Part shown: in pieces, positions 11,478 to 22,809 of the stretch
Numbering within the stretch: the stretch's first letter is position 1
Layout of the letters: each line of letters opens with the position of its first letter
Source of the DNA: Hysterangium stoloniferum
Lineage: Eukaryota; Basidiomycota; Agaricomycetes; Hysterangiales; Hysterangiaceae
DNA length: 64,000 nucleotides
Direction: 5' to 3'
Assembly (NCBI GenBank): GCA_015178975.1
Contig: WHVD01000122.1
Coordinates: 186,001-250,000 of the forward strand
Program-made: the position numbers and the translations under genes
Notes under the pieces: model-generated
What the model was told of the DNA's origin: nothing
Databases searched by the model: none
Seen by the model: the letters and a program-made list of their open reading frames with translations, nothing else

Positions 11478-13029
11478 GGTAGGAACTGACCAAATACAAT
11501 TCGCCCCACCAATCTTTGGAGCGGGTCCCACGCCCATACACGTCCACACCGACTTGCCACCACGATACCATGTCTGTTAAAGAAATAAAATAAAATAATT
11601 TTATATAAAAAATGTTTGAGAGGAATACTTATAACTTCTCAGTAAGGTCAATAAAATAAAATAAAATTCGGCAAAATGTGTAATGCTGCAACGCGATCAC
11701 GCGATCACGCGACCTTTCTACTTTGTTGCTACACCGCTGCCGTTCAATCGACGGTCACGGGTACGGCATCGTTGGCAAAGCATAGCCGTATTAAATTCAA
11801 AAACCAACCAGATGTGTAGAATTTAAATCTTCGGTACCTCTTATCATTCGTGGAATGTATATCAGCCTTTCGTTCACGATACGAATCCCGACTCGATGTT
11901 GGGGACGAGGCCATGCTCCCAAGTGATATTTCCTGGGATGGGCGATCCAATACGTCATCGGTCAATCATACCAGTCATCAGCCGTGGTTTCTCCGCACCA
12001 AGAAATCACTCTATATCGCCCTAATGAATTACCCCCCTCTCTCGGTGATCTGTAGCATGCCATTGCGACTTTTGGGGAATTCTTTTTTAAAACACCCTGA
12101 CTACCGTAGTTCTAGTCGGAAGCATTCAGGATTATCTAAAGATCTTGTGCAACTGAAGTTCTCCCCAAATCCTCACAAACTTGAGGTAATAATAATAAAA
12201 TAATTATTCTCCTCGGGCATACTTGCTTTCTACCTCCCAACAGTACGTCACTGCTCTAGCTTTGTCCAAAGTGTCCATATCGATCATATATGCGAAATAT
12301 GGCGCCACTGAAGAGTATTATCATGGACCCTTCATACATTTCCTATCCGAGGATTGCATTTGTATTGTTAAATCTCTAGGTTAAGACCGTGTGATACTAC
12401 TTTCCCCGGAAACGACATCATGCTTATCTGGATTTAACAATTGCGCATCCTAGTGTACCAGGCTGTTTTAATGTGATGGAAATTCGAAAGGAGAAATTTA
12501 TTATTCCCGCGGGATGGGATTGAAATAGTGCGTTGAAGCCTTGCAGGAGAAGACGACTCTTCTTTCTTTCGTCTGATTGAAGTATTTTTTATATCACCAG
12601 TGTCACGTGAAGTTGGAGAGTCTTGGTTTTTTCGTTTATCCATGGGCAATCTCTGAGTGATACTACTTCAGTTGATACCACTTCAGTTGCTTTCAGACCA
12701 GCCTACATTCCAGCTGAAAGAAAGTTCAATCAAACCAGTCACAATTAGGAACATTTCTCAGTGGCGCTTTTTTTCCCACCCTGAATATGCAAGGTTGTTA
12801 GGCCAGCGTCTATCGGCTCGTCTGCTTTTCTCTCCCTGACCACCACTCTAGGGGAATTTGCAAACGCTTCCACACTCATAATGCTCAGTGATCTACCCCG
12901 ATTTCTCATACCTTCATCTAAAAGACCGAAAGAGGTCATGGGAGAAGAGCTTAGGCTGAGACACCGGCCTACAAAATGAGCCACAGTGAACCGCAGTATG
13001 TTTTACTTTTTCGTTCGTTCCATTCATAG
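11478..13029. other. Upstream of the epimerase; no gene supported
   Basis: This holds the epimerase promoter plus about 1.4 kb without a recognised gene. Minus-strand frames at 11744-11965 (hydrophilic, starting MTDDVLDRPSQEIS), 12434-12649 (very basic) and 12745-12984 are open for 70-80 codons but resemble nothing I know and may be chance. The direct word tgatacta-ttcagttga is repeated near 12657-12690. Confidence 0.35.
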
Positions 13030-13262
13030 CTAGTGCATTATGTGGTCTCGTAATTCTCCAACGACATCTACTACGTCATTCTCGACTGTCTCTGTATGTG
13101 GTTTGACAATGTCGTTGCCTGTGTATCCCAGTCCCTGATTAATGTCTGATAGCAGAGTGTATACGTGCCCTCTCACACAGACGCTAGCCCTGTCCGCATC
13201 ATACGTCATGTCATTAAATTTGGTTTGGGTTATGAAGCTCAACTACAACTGTAGCATAATTA
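13030..13262 (-). repeat. Repeat copy 1 (inverted partner at 15250-15495)
   Basis: About 230 bp matching the sequence at 15250-15495 in the opposite orientation, by eye near 90 percent identical. Both encode the same open stretch in the same frame, including YDxDRASVCVRG and YTLLSDINQGLGY. After this stretch the two copies diverge sharply. The frame seems to be part of a larger protein, probably from a mobile element, that I do not recognise. Confidence 0.65.
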
Positions 13263-14465
13263 CTTGCAACAGACGCCATCAAGACCATCACCGGCTCTAG
13301 TATACCTGGTTAGCGCAACACAACCATATAGCTCCCACCGCACAGGCATCTGCCCTATGATCGACTTTCTGCAGACAAAATATGTATTCGCCTTGGAGTT
13401 GTTAAAGAATTATTTTAATTCCACATTTCAATTGCTGCGGGCCCCCATTAATGCAACCATACAGCTCCCACTGCACATGCATCTGCCCTATGATCCACCA
13501 TTGTCTTGCTGCTTGGACTTCGACAGACGAGCCGGCAGGCAAACCTGCTGCCTCACAGCACGACCTACGTCAGCTTCGGTGATCATTGATCTCGGGTTAA
13601 AGCCTCTATCTCCTGACAGGTGTACTGCCCAACTGTATACTACCCATCATTGGGTCTCAAGATTCTTGGAATTTTGTTGCGCGCAAAGGTCGGCACAAAT
13701 TCATTATCTTATCACTCCCTTTGGACCAGGCTCAGTAGTAGACTCCTAAACAGTAACTCTGGAAGGACAAAATGGTAGGGGTAGTGGTATCCCCCTGATG
13801 AGAGTTTTCATCAGCTCAAAACCATTACAGTCCATTTCTCCTAGCCACCCTCTACTTTAGCTGACAAAGTTGAATCTTTGAAGACAACTGATTGTGGTGA
13901 TTGATAAGGTGGTGGTCTGCCTAGTGGCACTCCAGTGGACGCTGGTGACTGTGTGTTGCCATGGTCACCTTGCTAATTGACTTTCTGCAGACAAAATATG
14001 TACCCACCTCCCAGTATGCTTCATCTGTTTTGATGGATGCATCTGAATTACGATGACGGCAAGCACAGTCAAAATGAGACCATGCTCGTACAAAGAAAGC
14101 TGCTTCTGCTGCCACTCTGTTACGCATGGCTCATGCCTCCATCGCAAAATCTAAATTGAAGTAGAACACTTGTTTGTCACGAGATATTCGATCAAGGGGT
14201 GGTGTTAGAATATGAGTATATACAATTAGCTATGACCTCATATCTTGTTTTGTGTCTGTATAGATTCAACTGGTTCACATCATGTGATAGTTATTATTAG
14301 ATAGTTCCTGAGCAGATAGTCCTATAGACCAGTGCACAGACCACTTAGTACAGTATATAGTTAGTCCAGTTGAGGGGTAGAAACCTCAACTGGAAGCCCA
14401 GCTATATCACCAGTTTATATTCTACACCGCTCTATCTAAGTTACTTAGTACCTAGATAGAGAGTC
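13263..14465. repeat. Patchwork of small duplicated words
   Basis: A 42-bp word starting CAACCATA at 13321-13362 recurs with few changes at 13454-13495 (133 bp apart). A 24-bp word, GACTTTCTGCAGACAAAATA plus TGTA, occurs exactly at 13363-13386 and 13979-14002. No gene is supported. The pattern suggests scrambled copies of one or more degraded mobile elements. Confidence 0.55.
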
Positions 14466-15206
14466 TGTTACGACCGTGTCACACCCCGACGGTCCCTGAG
14501 GTTATCGCCTCCTATTGATGTTTCAAGTCATCGTTCAAGTCTTCACATCGGAAACTGTCGGCTTCCTGATGCTGACGTATCCCTTCACGGTGATCAAACT
14601 CCATTTATGCCCCCGTCAAAATATACTTGTACTATCTGGTTAAACTCTGATATGTCCCTTTATTATGATGATCTGTTCTACTCTATGTTTCACATATGTC
14701 TATATATACTTGTAACCCTTGGACTATTTCCTTTTCTTGTAATTCCGCTCTCAGTTATCTCACGGCCTCCGAACTAATCGCAACCTTCCCATTCCTAGTC
14801 AAGCTTATTTGTCAATACCATTTTCTGCTCTTCTCCTAGTTAGTATCTCCTAGACGCCGAATACTTGTATATGAACCCATTGTAGTTGTAGTTACTAGGC
14901 AATCAGAATATCGACTCAGCATACCCTCTTACACCTCTAGCAGCCTCATACTAAGTACTCTACTATCCGCCTTCATGTGCGCTCGCCCACTCTCGGTCTC
15001 CGACCCCTTGGCCTGACGCTCGACTTATCCTTCGGTTCTGATTGGTAGTTTCACTGAGAGGTATTCATTAGGACTAGTCTCCGCCCGTCCAAAATTTAAG
15101 GACACCCGACAGATAATTGCGAGGGTGCAGCACATAAGCTGAAGCCAAGTCCTTCCGATCGGTCCCTGTCGGCCTACCAACATTAGTCAGTTTTCAGTTC
15201 TTAACA
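14466..15206 (+). mobile_element. Solo LTR, copy 1 (Ty3/Gypsy-like)
   Basis: A 741-bp unit bounded by TGTTACGACC... and ...TTAACA (the usual TG..CA ends), with a perfect 5-bp target duplication GAGTC at 14461-14465 and 15207-15211. It shares the internal word ATAAGCTGAAGCCAAGTCC with the LTRs at 31860 and 34298. No internal element sequence is attached, so it is a solo LTR left by recombination. It keeps many CpG sites and an exact target duplication, so it is the youngest of the three copies. Confidence 0.8.
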
Positions 15207-15249
15207 GAGTCTCATACTGTGGTTCCCTGGCTTGCAGTTTATCCTAATA

Positions 15250-15495
15250 GTAGGGGTAGTTGAGCTTCATAACCCCAAACCCACTTTTAATGACACAACA
15301 TATGATGTGGACAGGGCTAGTGTCTGCGTGAGAGGGGACACGTACACTCTGCTATCAGACATTAATCAGGGACTGGGATATTATGGGGCGCAGGCAATGA
15401 CATTGTTGACAACCACATGCAGAGGCGGTCGAGAATGACGTGGTAGGTGTCGTTGGAGAATTACGAGACTACAGAAAGCACTAGTGATGAATGAA
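15250..15495 (+). repeat. Repeat copy 2 (inverted partner at 13030-13262)
   Basis: Plus-strand partner of the repeat at 13030-13262, carrying the same open stretch (DVDRASVCVRG, YTLLSDINQGLGY). Just past it another short open frame, about 15478-15616, reads as an acidic tail (LLDDVVASDEADTCMEDADE) ending in a stop, so this copy may keep more of the original protein end. Function unknown. Confidence 0.6.
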
Positions 15496-18400
15496 ATATC
15501 GTTGCTGGACGACGTTGTGGCGAGTGATGAGGCGGACACCTGTATGGAGGACGCCGATGAAACATCCGCTGACAACCGGCCTCTCGTTAGAATGCAACAC
15601 GCATTTGCGCCTTGAAAGAAGGATACAAACGCACATGTGTCTGGCACATTATTTCCTAGTTTCATACAATTAATAGTTCTTTTATTAGGCGTAGCGCAGA
15701 ATCGTCCAATTATGCCTTCATTTCCTTCATCGGTCTATTTTGCTTGTGATTTTGACTTTTTTCTTTTCATTATAGCAGATGCTCTATGGGTTGTCAGCTT
15801 CACGTTTGATTGTCACAATCGTTGATCGATGATGGTTGATCACAATCTTGCAAATTCTTACAAGTCTTCTATACCTCCTAGCTACTTTCTTAATCCTGAC
15901 AGGTACTATACTCTAACCTTATTCGGCCGATGTACTGCAGTGATACCTTTGTGATGAATTGCTCGGTCACCTCCTGACCCGACCGGTAAGCCATTTACCG
16001 ACACAACCGCTTTCTGAGCTTTAACGCCATTCTCACAGAATATAAGTGTTATTCTGTGCTTCTGTTGACCACCCAAAAAAGAGCTCTTGACTGCAACTGT
16101 TGGGTCGTTGTTGTGATCGTGGGGTGGGATAATAGCCACTGTGTCAACATGTCTCGCGCCACCAATGCCGCTCGAGAGGGGGTAAGGCACCGGAAGTCTG
16201 TTAACACCCTATTATTGTGAGGGGTAAATATACATAGCATAACTGTTGGACGGCCCGATGATTGTAAGGGAATCAACAGCGGAAGCATGAGACTTTGAAC
16301 GAGATGTGATAAGTAGAAGGCTTGTTATCCAAGAAAAACAACACGCACATGGTCGAATAGTTATCGGTTTCCTCACTATTATCGGGCCTCAGAATAGTTA
16401 CGCCATGCATACCCTGCACTTCAATCACAGCATTAGCAGGTCGTTATGAGATTTCGGGTACCTGTCCGCCTATCGAGCGGCATTGGTATTAAAAGCCATG
16501 GTTTCGTATTGACAAGTGTTTAGTTAATTACACCTGCCTAGCCATAGCCTAACGAATTTTTTGAGTTACCACTATATCGCATACCGGCTGATGGCTCGAG
16601 AAAGTCTCGCCGCCGCCATTGACCCATAAGTGGCCAACTCATCTCTACGATGTGTATATAAATGTATGTCCCCCCCTGCCGCTGCTCCTTGTTTACACTG
16701 CAGAGTAGCTCTTTTGGGGTTTCACAAGGCAGTGACCGAAACGACCTCCCAGGCGCCGAATCTTGATACTCGGGGAGTATTATTATTTAAGAAATCGATT
16801 CACTAACAAAAATAAAGGGAGATGGTAAAAGAGCTGGGTGAGTCGGTTCAAGGATTCATGTTTCCAAGATCGTCAATGTATCATTGTTACCTTGACCATC
16901 TAATCCTTGAGCACACCTACCCGGCTCTTTGACGGTTCGTGCTACATTATACGTGATCTTTATAACATCGAGCAAATTATTCAATGCTCGCAGCGCACGC
17001 AGCCTGTACGAAGAGAGAGGGAACATAGTATAATATATAATTTGAAGGTGGGGGTGGAGGTGTGCCATTGTTTGCATTCATCGTCACCCCTAACGAATCA
17101 TATTGAGTCAGTCTTGCTTGGACAGGATTAATAGTGTGTTGAGATGACTAATCTGCGATAGGGATGGAACTCCTTTAATCAAAATGAATAGCCCGAGGTC
17201 TCTGTTCAGTTGGAAGACTTACTCTGTGTCTTCCACATTACACATAACAATCATGTCTTGTGTTGTGCGAAGCCAACCCCCCCTTTCAGGTTGGATTCAG
17301 GGCGGAATGGAAATGACTCGGTGAAGTTCCTACTGCTGCTCGGGAATACGTTACTATTTCACGGCGAACATACTCCTGCGGAGCCGGGAAGCATAATGCT
17401 TTCCATCTGTCCAATCAATTCTACCCCACCCCTTGCGCATTAGATGATGCACCATGGTATGATATTTCAATTCCATCCTTAGTCCAATCGGCGAAGCCGC
17501 GGGGAAGGGGGATGGCCCAGAGGCCGGGTCTGTAACAGATGGTGATGGCCATGCCTTCCCCGGGACAAACGGATTCTCACCAACGGCAATCGGCACCGAT
17601 GAATAGATGGTGCATCTGGCACCATGAGAGGCGCGTCACAGCCATCGCCCTCATAACCGGATGGCATTCTCCTACCATACCTTTTTCTTTTCTTTTTCTT
17701 TTCAAATCCATCTGCTGATGTTTTACTGGTTAGTAACATCGGAGATATACAAGTAATATGTGCTGTTTGGCGGGTCTCTCAGTACTCACGGCACAAACTG
17801 CCAGAGTGAAAGAATCAGATTTGGCCAAGGCTCCTGTCAATAGAACAGCCTCACTCCCGAGTCGGTCGGTCTATAGCAGACAGGACGAGGGTATATCTTT
17901 TCATAAACAGTAGAATCAGAAAAACACAGGAGGTTCTTTGGAAGGACGTGGATGCTCAATGTATAGTTGAGAGCAGCCACAGTAAAAACAGTGGGTAAAA
18001 ATTTGTAAGCAACTGTTGTCAACTGCTGAATGGTGGGGCACGATCGTAAGGATGGGAATTGTGGTGGCCGGTGTGTTAGATGAATAATAATGATAATGGG
18101 AGAATGAAGTGTCTGCCATGTAGTGAGACTGGGGACTAGGATGACAAGATTCTCCGTGTCCATAGCAAATTGGGGACCGAACTATTCGCCGGAGTATGTG
18201 GCGTGGTTTTCTTGTCAAGATATAAGAAATATAAAATAAACCGTCATTGCCTAATAAAACAAAAAAATCCGTCTACATAAAAAGAAAATCGTAAAAAAAG
18301 TCGTGAAAGATCATGAGAATAGATATGCACAAGAATACAGGGTTATGCAGGAAAATGTGATAGTACAGATAGATAACCATCAGCAGTGATAGCGATTGAG

Positions 18401-18501
18401 TGCAAGATCTGAAAGAGTGAAAGCATGGTGGAGCGTAATATCAACGCGACGTGAAAGTCGAAAAAAAAAGGGGAGGGCAGGCTCAGGGCGGCCATCCTCG
18501 T
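15496..18501. other. Three kb without a supported gene
   Basis: Several open frames of 70-110 codons lie on the minus strand (for example 15906-16190, 17354-17739 and 17837-18218), but none shows a motif I recognise and the frames do not join with plausible introns. A TATA-like gtgtatataaatg sits near 16650 followed by a pyrimidine-rich stretch, which looks like a core promoter facing right, yet no coding sequence follows it. The last few hundred bases should be the 3' region of the F-box gene. Confidence 0.35.
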
Positions 18502-20171
18502 TTACCATGCCAACTTTTCAGAAAAGTCCCTCCAGCTCGAATTTAGTTGTCTGACAGGCCAGGTAGTGCGCCACAGGATTGAATCCACCCGCCGTCGTAC
18601 TGGTGTACGAACATCATGACACTCACCTACTCCAAGACAAAAACCGTCAGGAAAAAAAAAAACCAAAAAACGAAAACCAAAAAAAAAAAACACCCGAAAA
18701 AAGCATTTGCCTCACCTAGTTGCAGCTCTTGAACCAGCTCAATACCTCTCTCTTTACATCGCTCCTCCAGCAGGTCAAGTAAAACATGCCACGCACAACA
18801 CCTCCCTGACAAAATAATCCGCGTCAAATTCTTCGCCTCAAAATTCGGCAATGCAAGGGTCTGCGCCAGGGCAGCGCTCATCTCCCTTCCACGATCATTC
18901 ATCACAGGAGCAGCCTCCGCCTCCGCCTCCGCCCCCGCCCCCGCCCCCGCCCCCGCCGTCCCCGTCGTCGAATTCACCTGATCTAGAATATGCTCGTTCT
19001 TCGTGCACCACGCACACGAGCACATGGGCAGCGCCGTGATCCTCAGCGTCTCAACCATGGGCGGGACCTGGCGCAGCTCGTCCACGGAGAGCTTCTCCGC
19101 GGACAGCTTGAGCGTGCGGAGGGCGGGGAGCCGCCGCGCGACCTCGGCGTGGCCGTCGACCACGACGTGGTACTCGTATATGTACTCGTCGATCGCGAGC
19201 GACTGGAGGGTCGGGCCCAGGATGCGGAATGCGGTCTCGCTGAGGGAGGGGAGGTAGCCGCTTTGGTACATCTCGAGGCTCCTCAGTGTGCCGCGGACGG
19301 CGCTGAATATCTGGGTGGCTGCGCGCGTGTCGAGGAGGCACGAGGAGAGCGAGAGCACGCGGAGGGAGGGCAGGTATGGGAATAGGAGGCGGGATGGGGC
19401 AGGAAATGGCTCGAGGCATATGGTGAAATTGGCGAGGGTGAGGCATGCGAGCGATGGGAATGAGTTGTGGATGGGGAGGAAGGAAAATGAGGCGTTGGTG
19501 TGTACCTGGAACTGGGAGGAGTATCGGGTGACGCGATTTGTTGTCAATTGGAGGCTGACCAAGCTCTTTGTCTGTTGTGTCAGAAGGGGCACGCCTGGGA
19601 CTGGGTTGGGGGAGAGCGCGTTTTGGAGGTTTGTGGGTAGCCTGAGAGATGTGAGGTTTGGACAAAGCGCAATTAGTGTTGCGAAATTTCGTAAACGAAT
19701 ATTAGAGCGTTCATTCCGATAATAGTCACATGGTCTGAATCTAAGCTCTGGAAAACACAAAACTCTAATGAGCTCAGCAAGACGAGGATGGGCCTTGATA
19801 CTCCGGATAAGCAATTTGGTCGAATTGGACGACCTGGTCGTAAACACGACCCTCTGGTAGAGAACGTGAATACCAGGATTGTACCATGCGGTGCAAACAA
19901 GGGGGATGGACCGCAATGTCCGAAGAATATGAGGAGGTTCGGGGAGAACGTCGCGCGGATGTCGAATGTGGGTGAGAATGAGAAGGATGAGCTCAGGCAC
20001 TATACAACCCGCCTTGGATGATTGAGAAGGTCGCTGGCGGGGTGCTGAGATGGTTCCAAGTGACTTTGACGTCGACGTTGACCGATAAGACATGAAGGGA
20101 GAGGAAAGATTAGAGACAGGAGTAGAAAGGCTGAAGGTATTGTATGGGCTGAGGTGGGTGCGACCGCCCAT
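18502..20171 (-). CDS. F-box/leucine-rich-repeat-type protein
   Basis: Probable substrate-recognition subunit of an SCF ubiquitin ligase; its target is unknown. Two exons (20171-18716 and 18626-18502) sum to 1581 bases, 526 residues. An F-box-like segment lies at about residues 57-110: VPELILLILTHIRHP, then LRSIPLVCTAWYNPGIHVLYQRV. It is followed by irregular leucine-rich repeats (CPNLTSLRLP, FPSLACLTLANF, LPSLRVLSLSSC, LPALRTLKLSAEKLS). A low-complexity Gly/Ala/Glu run near residue 415 is encoded by a hexanucleotide repeat at about 18908-18956. If the single intron were read through, the tail would be a run of Phe residues, which supports splicing. The start could also be the Met 26 codons further in (MSYRSTSTS). 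Basidiomycetes carry large, fast-changing families of such genes. Confidence 0.8.
18908..18956 (-). repeat. Coding hexanucleotide repeat in the F-box gene
   Basis: On the plus strand the sequence is a run of gcctcc followed by gccccc units. Read on the coding strand it gives alternating Gly-Ala and then Glu-Ala residues. Being in frame in six-base steps, length changes would not disrupt the protein, so it is likely to vary in length between strains. Confidence 0.8.
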
Positions 20172-21003
20172 TACCGTATATGGCTCAGTACCTGAGCATA
20201 TCTGCTTAGGATCTTTGTTTGGATATTGGCACTTCTATTCGGAACATGATAAGGAAAGGGGCATAAAACAATGGAAAAAATCGTCTTTTTTTATATTACA
20301 TAACACGGTTGGCAGATTATCGGACTGCATGTTTATGACTAGCCTCTAAATCTTTCCTCAACCAGCCTGGACAATATTTATGGATACTTGTGCGGCTGTT
20401 GCAAGTGTGCCTATTTCAGTTACGAGCCATATATGTGTTATTAGGGTTATCATTAGGGTCAACCATATATCACTCGAAAAGAAAAAGAAAAAGGACTGCC
20501 GGTGATCAAACAAAATAATACACGGGATTCTTACCTCGGCTGAGCCTTCCTCGTCGTGTTCTTTATGCGATAAACGCTCTCCGAGATAACATTTCTAAAA
20601 AGCATAAAAAAATTATTATCGGCGATCAAACCAAAGAATTTGCTACTCCTCGATCCGAGGAGCAGCGGGATAGCAGACGGTGTGTAAACCCTAACCCCCG
20701 CCAGTCGGAATGCCCTAGGATAGATCGTGTCGCCCTGCTAGGCCAAACTTTCATCCCTGGTTTTCCCCGTATTTGGTTGAGCTATACACATCTACTTGAA
20801 TAATTCAAAAATGTGCACAAGGATTAGAGTATCTTTCTGTTTGAATTTTTGCCAACCATCAACAACAGGCACCTACCGCTCAGCCATGTTGTGATACTCC
20901 ACAAGCGCTGTGCCATGTGTGACAATGTAACGTGTCGCATTCATACACACCTACCTATAGTCCAACGTCGTTTCCCTCTTGTCCTCAACCTTCATCCCTC
21001 AGG
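20172..21003. promoter_or_regulatory. Divergent promoter region, F-box gene and ManC-type gene
   Basis: About 830 bases separate two genes that point away from each other, so both promoters must lie here. A perfect hairpin, CTCCTCG-ATC-CGAGGAG, sits near 20646. Short telomere-like words (ttagggttatcattaggg near 20440 and aaaccctaaccccc near 20686) face each other but are far too short to be telomere tracts. Confidence 0.5.
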
Positions 21004-22809
21004 ATGGATTCTCCACGGTTTCCGCCAGCCAGGTCTCTTCTCCCCGTCATCCCCCCGACGGACAAGTCAAAAAATACCCAGGGCGGTCTCTCGGTTGAGG
21101 ACATGTTCAGTCAGATCATGTCTGCAGTGCAAAAGTCGGCGAGTCGTTTTCTGCCTTTATCAGGGTTTCTGACATTGTAGGAAACTATGCAGAACATCGA
21201 TATAGCTGATTTGAGGCAGGAGTGCAATGAGCTCAGACGGGCCAATGCCAACCTCGAACGGTTCATTCGCGACCAAGGTCTGGTGCGTACTTCTTCTCGT
21301 CGCACATTGTACTTTTAACGTTCTTAAAAAAACACATATGTTCTACCAAGCAGAATGGACAAAAGGGAGCTTTAGGAGCCCCCACCGCACCGCCTTCTCC
21401 CCAACTGCGAGCCAAAAGCCCCTTCCTCGCACCCACACTCACGTCCATGTCCACCATCTACGTTCCCTCACCGCTGGGCGACCGCGCACTAGTCAATTAC
21501 CCCTTCAGACAGCGCGAAATAGAGGGCTTCTGGGCCGTTGTTCCGGCTGGTGGAGCGGGCACCCGTCTCTGGCCGCTCTCCCGCGAAGGCTGCCCCAAGT
21601 TCCTTCTCGACCTCACCCTCCGCGGGCGCTCCCTCATCCAAGCGACATGGGACCGCCTGCTCCCCCTCTCCAGCCCCGCGCGCATGATGGTCGTCACCGG
21701 CCAGGTGCACAGCAACGGCGTGCGCGCCCAGCTCCCCGACCTCCTCGCGCCGAACCTCCTCGCCGAGCCCAGCCCCAAGGAAAGCGGCGCCGCGATCGGC
21801 CTCGCCGCCGCCGTGCTCTGCCGGCGCGACCCAGGCGCGGTCTTGGGCAGCTTCGCTGCGGACCACATGATCAGCGGCACGGACGCGTTCATGAGCGCCG
21901 TCGCGGAGGCGGTCGCCACCGCCCGCCAGGACTACGTCGTCACGATCGGCATTGCGCCGTCGCACCCCGCGACGGGCTTCGGCTACATCCGCCTCGGCGA
22001 GAAGCTCGACTTTGCGGACGCGCCGAACGCGCGGATTGTGAGCCAGTTCAAGGAGAAGCCCGATGCGCGCACGGCGGCCGAGTATCTCCGCACGGGGAAT
22101 TATCGCTGGAACGGGGGCATGTTTGTCGTCAAGGCGAGCTTTTTGATGGAGTTGTTGAATGAGTATCAGCCGGAGCTGGCGAAGGGCCTGGAGGCGATCG
22201 CGGACAAGTGGGACGACGAGGTGTTGAGAGAGCAGGTCTTGGCCGAGGTCTGGCCCACGTTGCCTAAGATTGCTATTGACCATGCTGTCGCCGAGCCTGC
22301 CGCGCTAGAGGGCAAAGTGGCCGTCGTGCCCGCCACATTCGGTATGTGCCTCCGACATTCCCATCGTTTGCCCGTCCCTTGCTGTGGCTTAACTCTGGCC
22401 CTCCCCCCATTCTGTAGGCTGGGACGACGTTGGTGACTTTTCATCCCTCGCCGACCTCCTTCCCGCAGAAATCAATCAGCCACGTATCCTCGGCGATTCA
22501 GGTCTTGGTATGTCATTTTAAAAAAAAAAATTCCGCGACGCATATTAAGGCCGTGCGTCCCTTAGTCGTTACCGAACAATCGGCCGGTGGCATCGTCGTT
22601 CCTGCATCTGGGCGCTTAGTGGCATGCCTTGGAGTGGATGACCTTGTCATAGTCGATACCTCGGACGCGCTGCTCGTCACCACGCGAGCGAGGAGCCAAG
22701 AGGTATGATTGTTCCTTGTCATTACTGACGCATTCATTGATTCATGATTCATCAGGTGAAAAGGCTCGTCGCAAAATGTCGAGAAGCAGGATGGAAAGCT
22801 ACGTTGTGA
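21004..22809 (+). CDS. Mannose-1-phosphate guanylyltransferase, bacterial ManC type
   Basis: Makes GDP-mannose from mannose-1-phosphate and GTP. Six exons (21004-21126, 21181-21282, 21354-22341, 22418-22507, 22566-22702, 22756-22809) sum to 1494 bases, 497 residues. The catalytic domain starts at about residue 128: VVPAGGAGTRLWPLSREGCPK, the nucleotide-binding loop with GxGTRLWPLSR and the following PK. Then GRSLIQATWDRL, NLLAEPSPKESGAAIGLAAA, GSFAADHMI, PSHPATGFGYI, FKEKPD and YRWNGGMFV. The C-terminus has IAIDHAVAEPA, WDDVGDF, the beta-helix-like VVPASGRLVACLGVDDLVIVD and LLVTTRARSQEVKRLV. These motifs match bacterial, notably actinobacterial, ManC proteins and not the usual eukaryotic enzyme, which begins KALILVGGFGTRLRPLT. 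The first 120 residues are Ser/Pro-rich with a short coiled-coil-like stretch (LRQECNELRRANANLERF) and look added in the fungus. The frame is intact. A start 24 codons upstream (20932) is also possible. Confidence 0.85.

Noticed and set aside
14200-14465. Possible LTR start TGTTAGAATATGAG near 14206
   Set aside because: It looks like the start of a Copia-type LTR, but I found no matching end, no target duplication and no partner in the window before the Gypsy-like solo LTR begins.
18627-18715. Phe-rich C-terminus of the F-box protein
   Set aside because: It is the translated intron; splicing at gtgagg and the next acceptor gives a normal tail and keeps phase.
20437-20700. Telomere-like words ttaggg and aaccctaacccc
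   Set aside because: Only one or two units each; not a telomere array and not at a contig end.
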